Source: an uncultured Lachnospiraceae bacterium
Lineage (GTDB): Bacteria; Bacillota; Clostridia; Lachnospirales; Lachnospiraceae
Direction: 5' to 3'
Assembly: GCA_910583615.1 (NCBI GenBank)
Contig: CAJTXP010000043.1
Span: 1 to 33,708 of the forward strand
DNA length: 33,708 nucleotides
Within the stretch, counting starts at the first letter, position 1. Each line of letters starts with the position of its first letter. Below the pieces are notes generated by a model that ran no database searches, was not told the DNA's origin, and saw only the letters and a list, made by a program, of their open reading frames with translations. Below are positions 33,650-33,708 of the stretch, piece after piece. A program made the translations under genes and the position numbers.

Positions 33650-33708
33650 TTAATTTCCCTCCCCTTCCAGATTTTCCTGCGGAAAATACCAAAGATACAA
33701 GTCCTCAA
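33650..33708 (-). CDS. C-terminal end of an ABC transporter ATP-binding protein (partial)
   Basis: The last 19 codons of a gene running in from beyond the window end. The peptide EDLYLWYFPQ resembles the usual tail of ABC-2 ATPases (EDVFLYYFGE-like). Its stop (33650-33652) is one base from the permease start, the usual arrangement of an ATPase-permease pair. Only this tail is visible, so the identification is inferred. Confidence 0.55.
   Translation of the reverse strand, partial: EDLYLWYFPQENLEGEGN

Overview
The window looks like chromosome of a gut-type Lachnospiraceae (Clostridia, Firmicutes). The evidence is the gene set: LL-diaminopimelate aminotransferase, a DUF815-type ATPase, an AGCS symporter, LytTR/GHKL and VanRS-like two-component systems, a Tet(M)-like GTPase carrying a NYN nuclease domain, and a macro-domain protein with a helical tail. 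Nearly every gene has a strong AGGAGG-type ribosome binding site. The genus cannot be fixed from the sequence alone. No tRNA, rRNA, CRISPR array, transposase or complete prophage gene was seen.

Layout. 1-148: a 64-bp tandem repeat at the window edge. 191-7257 (minus): a signalling block holding a two-[4Fe-4S] protein, a Cache-containing hybrid histidine kinase with two receiver domains, a GHKL kinase and its LytTR regulator. 7313-8945 (minus): a visibly AT-richer pair, a four-helix membrane protein and a DGQHR-domain protein, probably acquired. 9211-11506 (plus): a precorrin-2 C20-methyltransferase overlapping the ATPase gene of an ABC-2 exporter. 11631-12836 (plus): dapL, closed by a strong bidirectional terminator. 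12903-14904 (minus): an OmpR-family regulator and its kinase. 15013-16179 (minus): galK, divergent from uppP and a DUF815 ATPase (16330-18498, plus). 18521-22213 (minus): an AGCS symporter, a 189-bp inverted-repeat element, an aspartate aminotransferase and a small HD (MESH1-like) hydrolase.

22306-32047 (minus) is the most unusual part. It holds a YkgJ-like cysteine cluster protein, the GTPase-NYN fusion, an AAA-like ATPase with a PD-(D/E)XK domain, a VWA protein, a macro-domain protein with a C-terminal helical domain, a small conserved protein of unknown function, a deletion scar joining a response-regulator start to the middle of an FtsX-type permease, and two Nudix proteins (one NrtR-like). 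Macro plus Nudix proteins suggest handling of ADP-ribose or NAD derivatives. The GTPase-NYN fusion suggests an enzyme delivered to the ribosomal A site to cut mRNA. 32044-33708 holds a likely gene remnant, a terminator hairpin and the end of an ABC-2 transporter operon running off the window.

The best candidate for an undescribed system is the GTPase-NYN fusion with its YkgJ-like neighbour. The macro/VWA/Nudix cluster comes second, and the DGQHR plus membrane-protein pair third. All functional readings come from motifs remembered by eye; no database search was possible.
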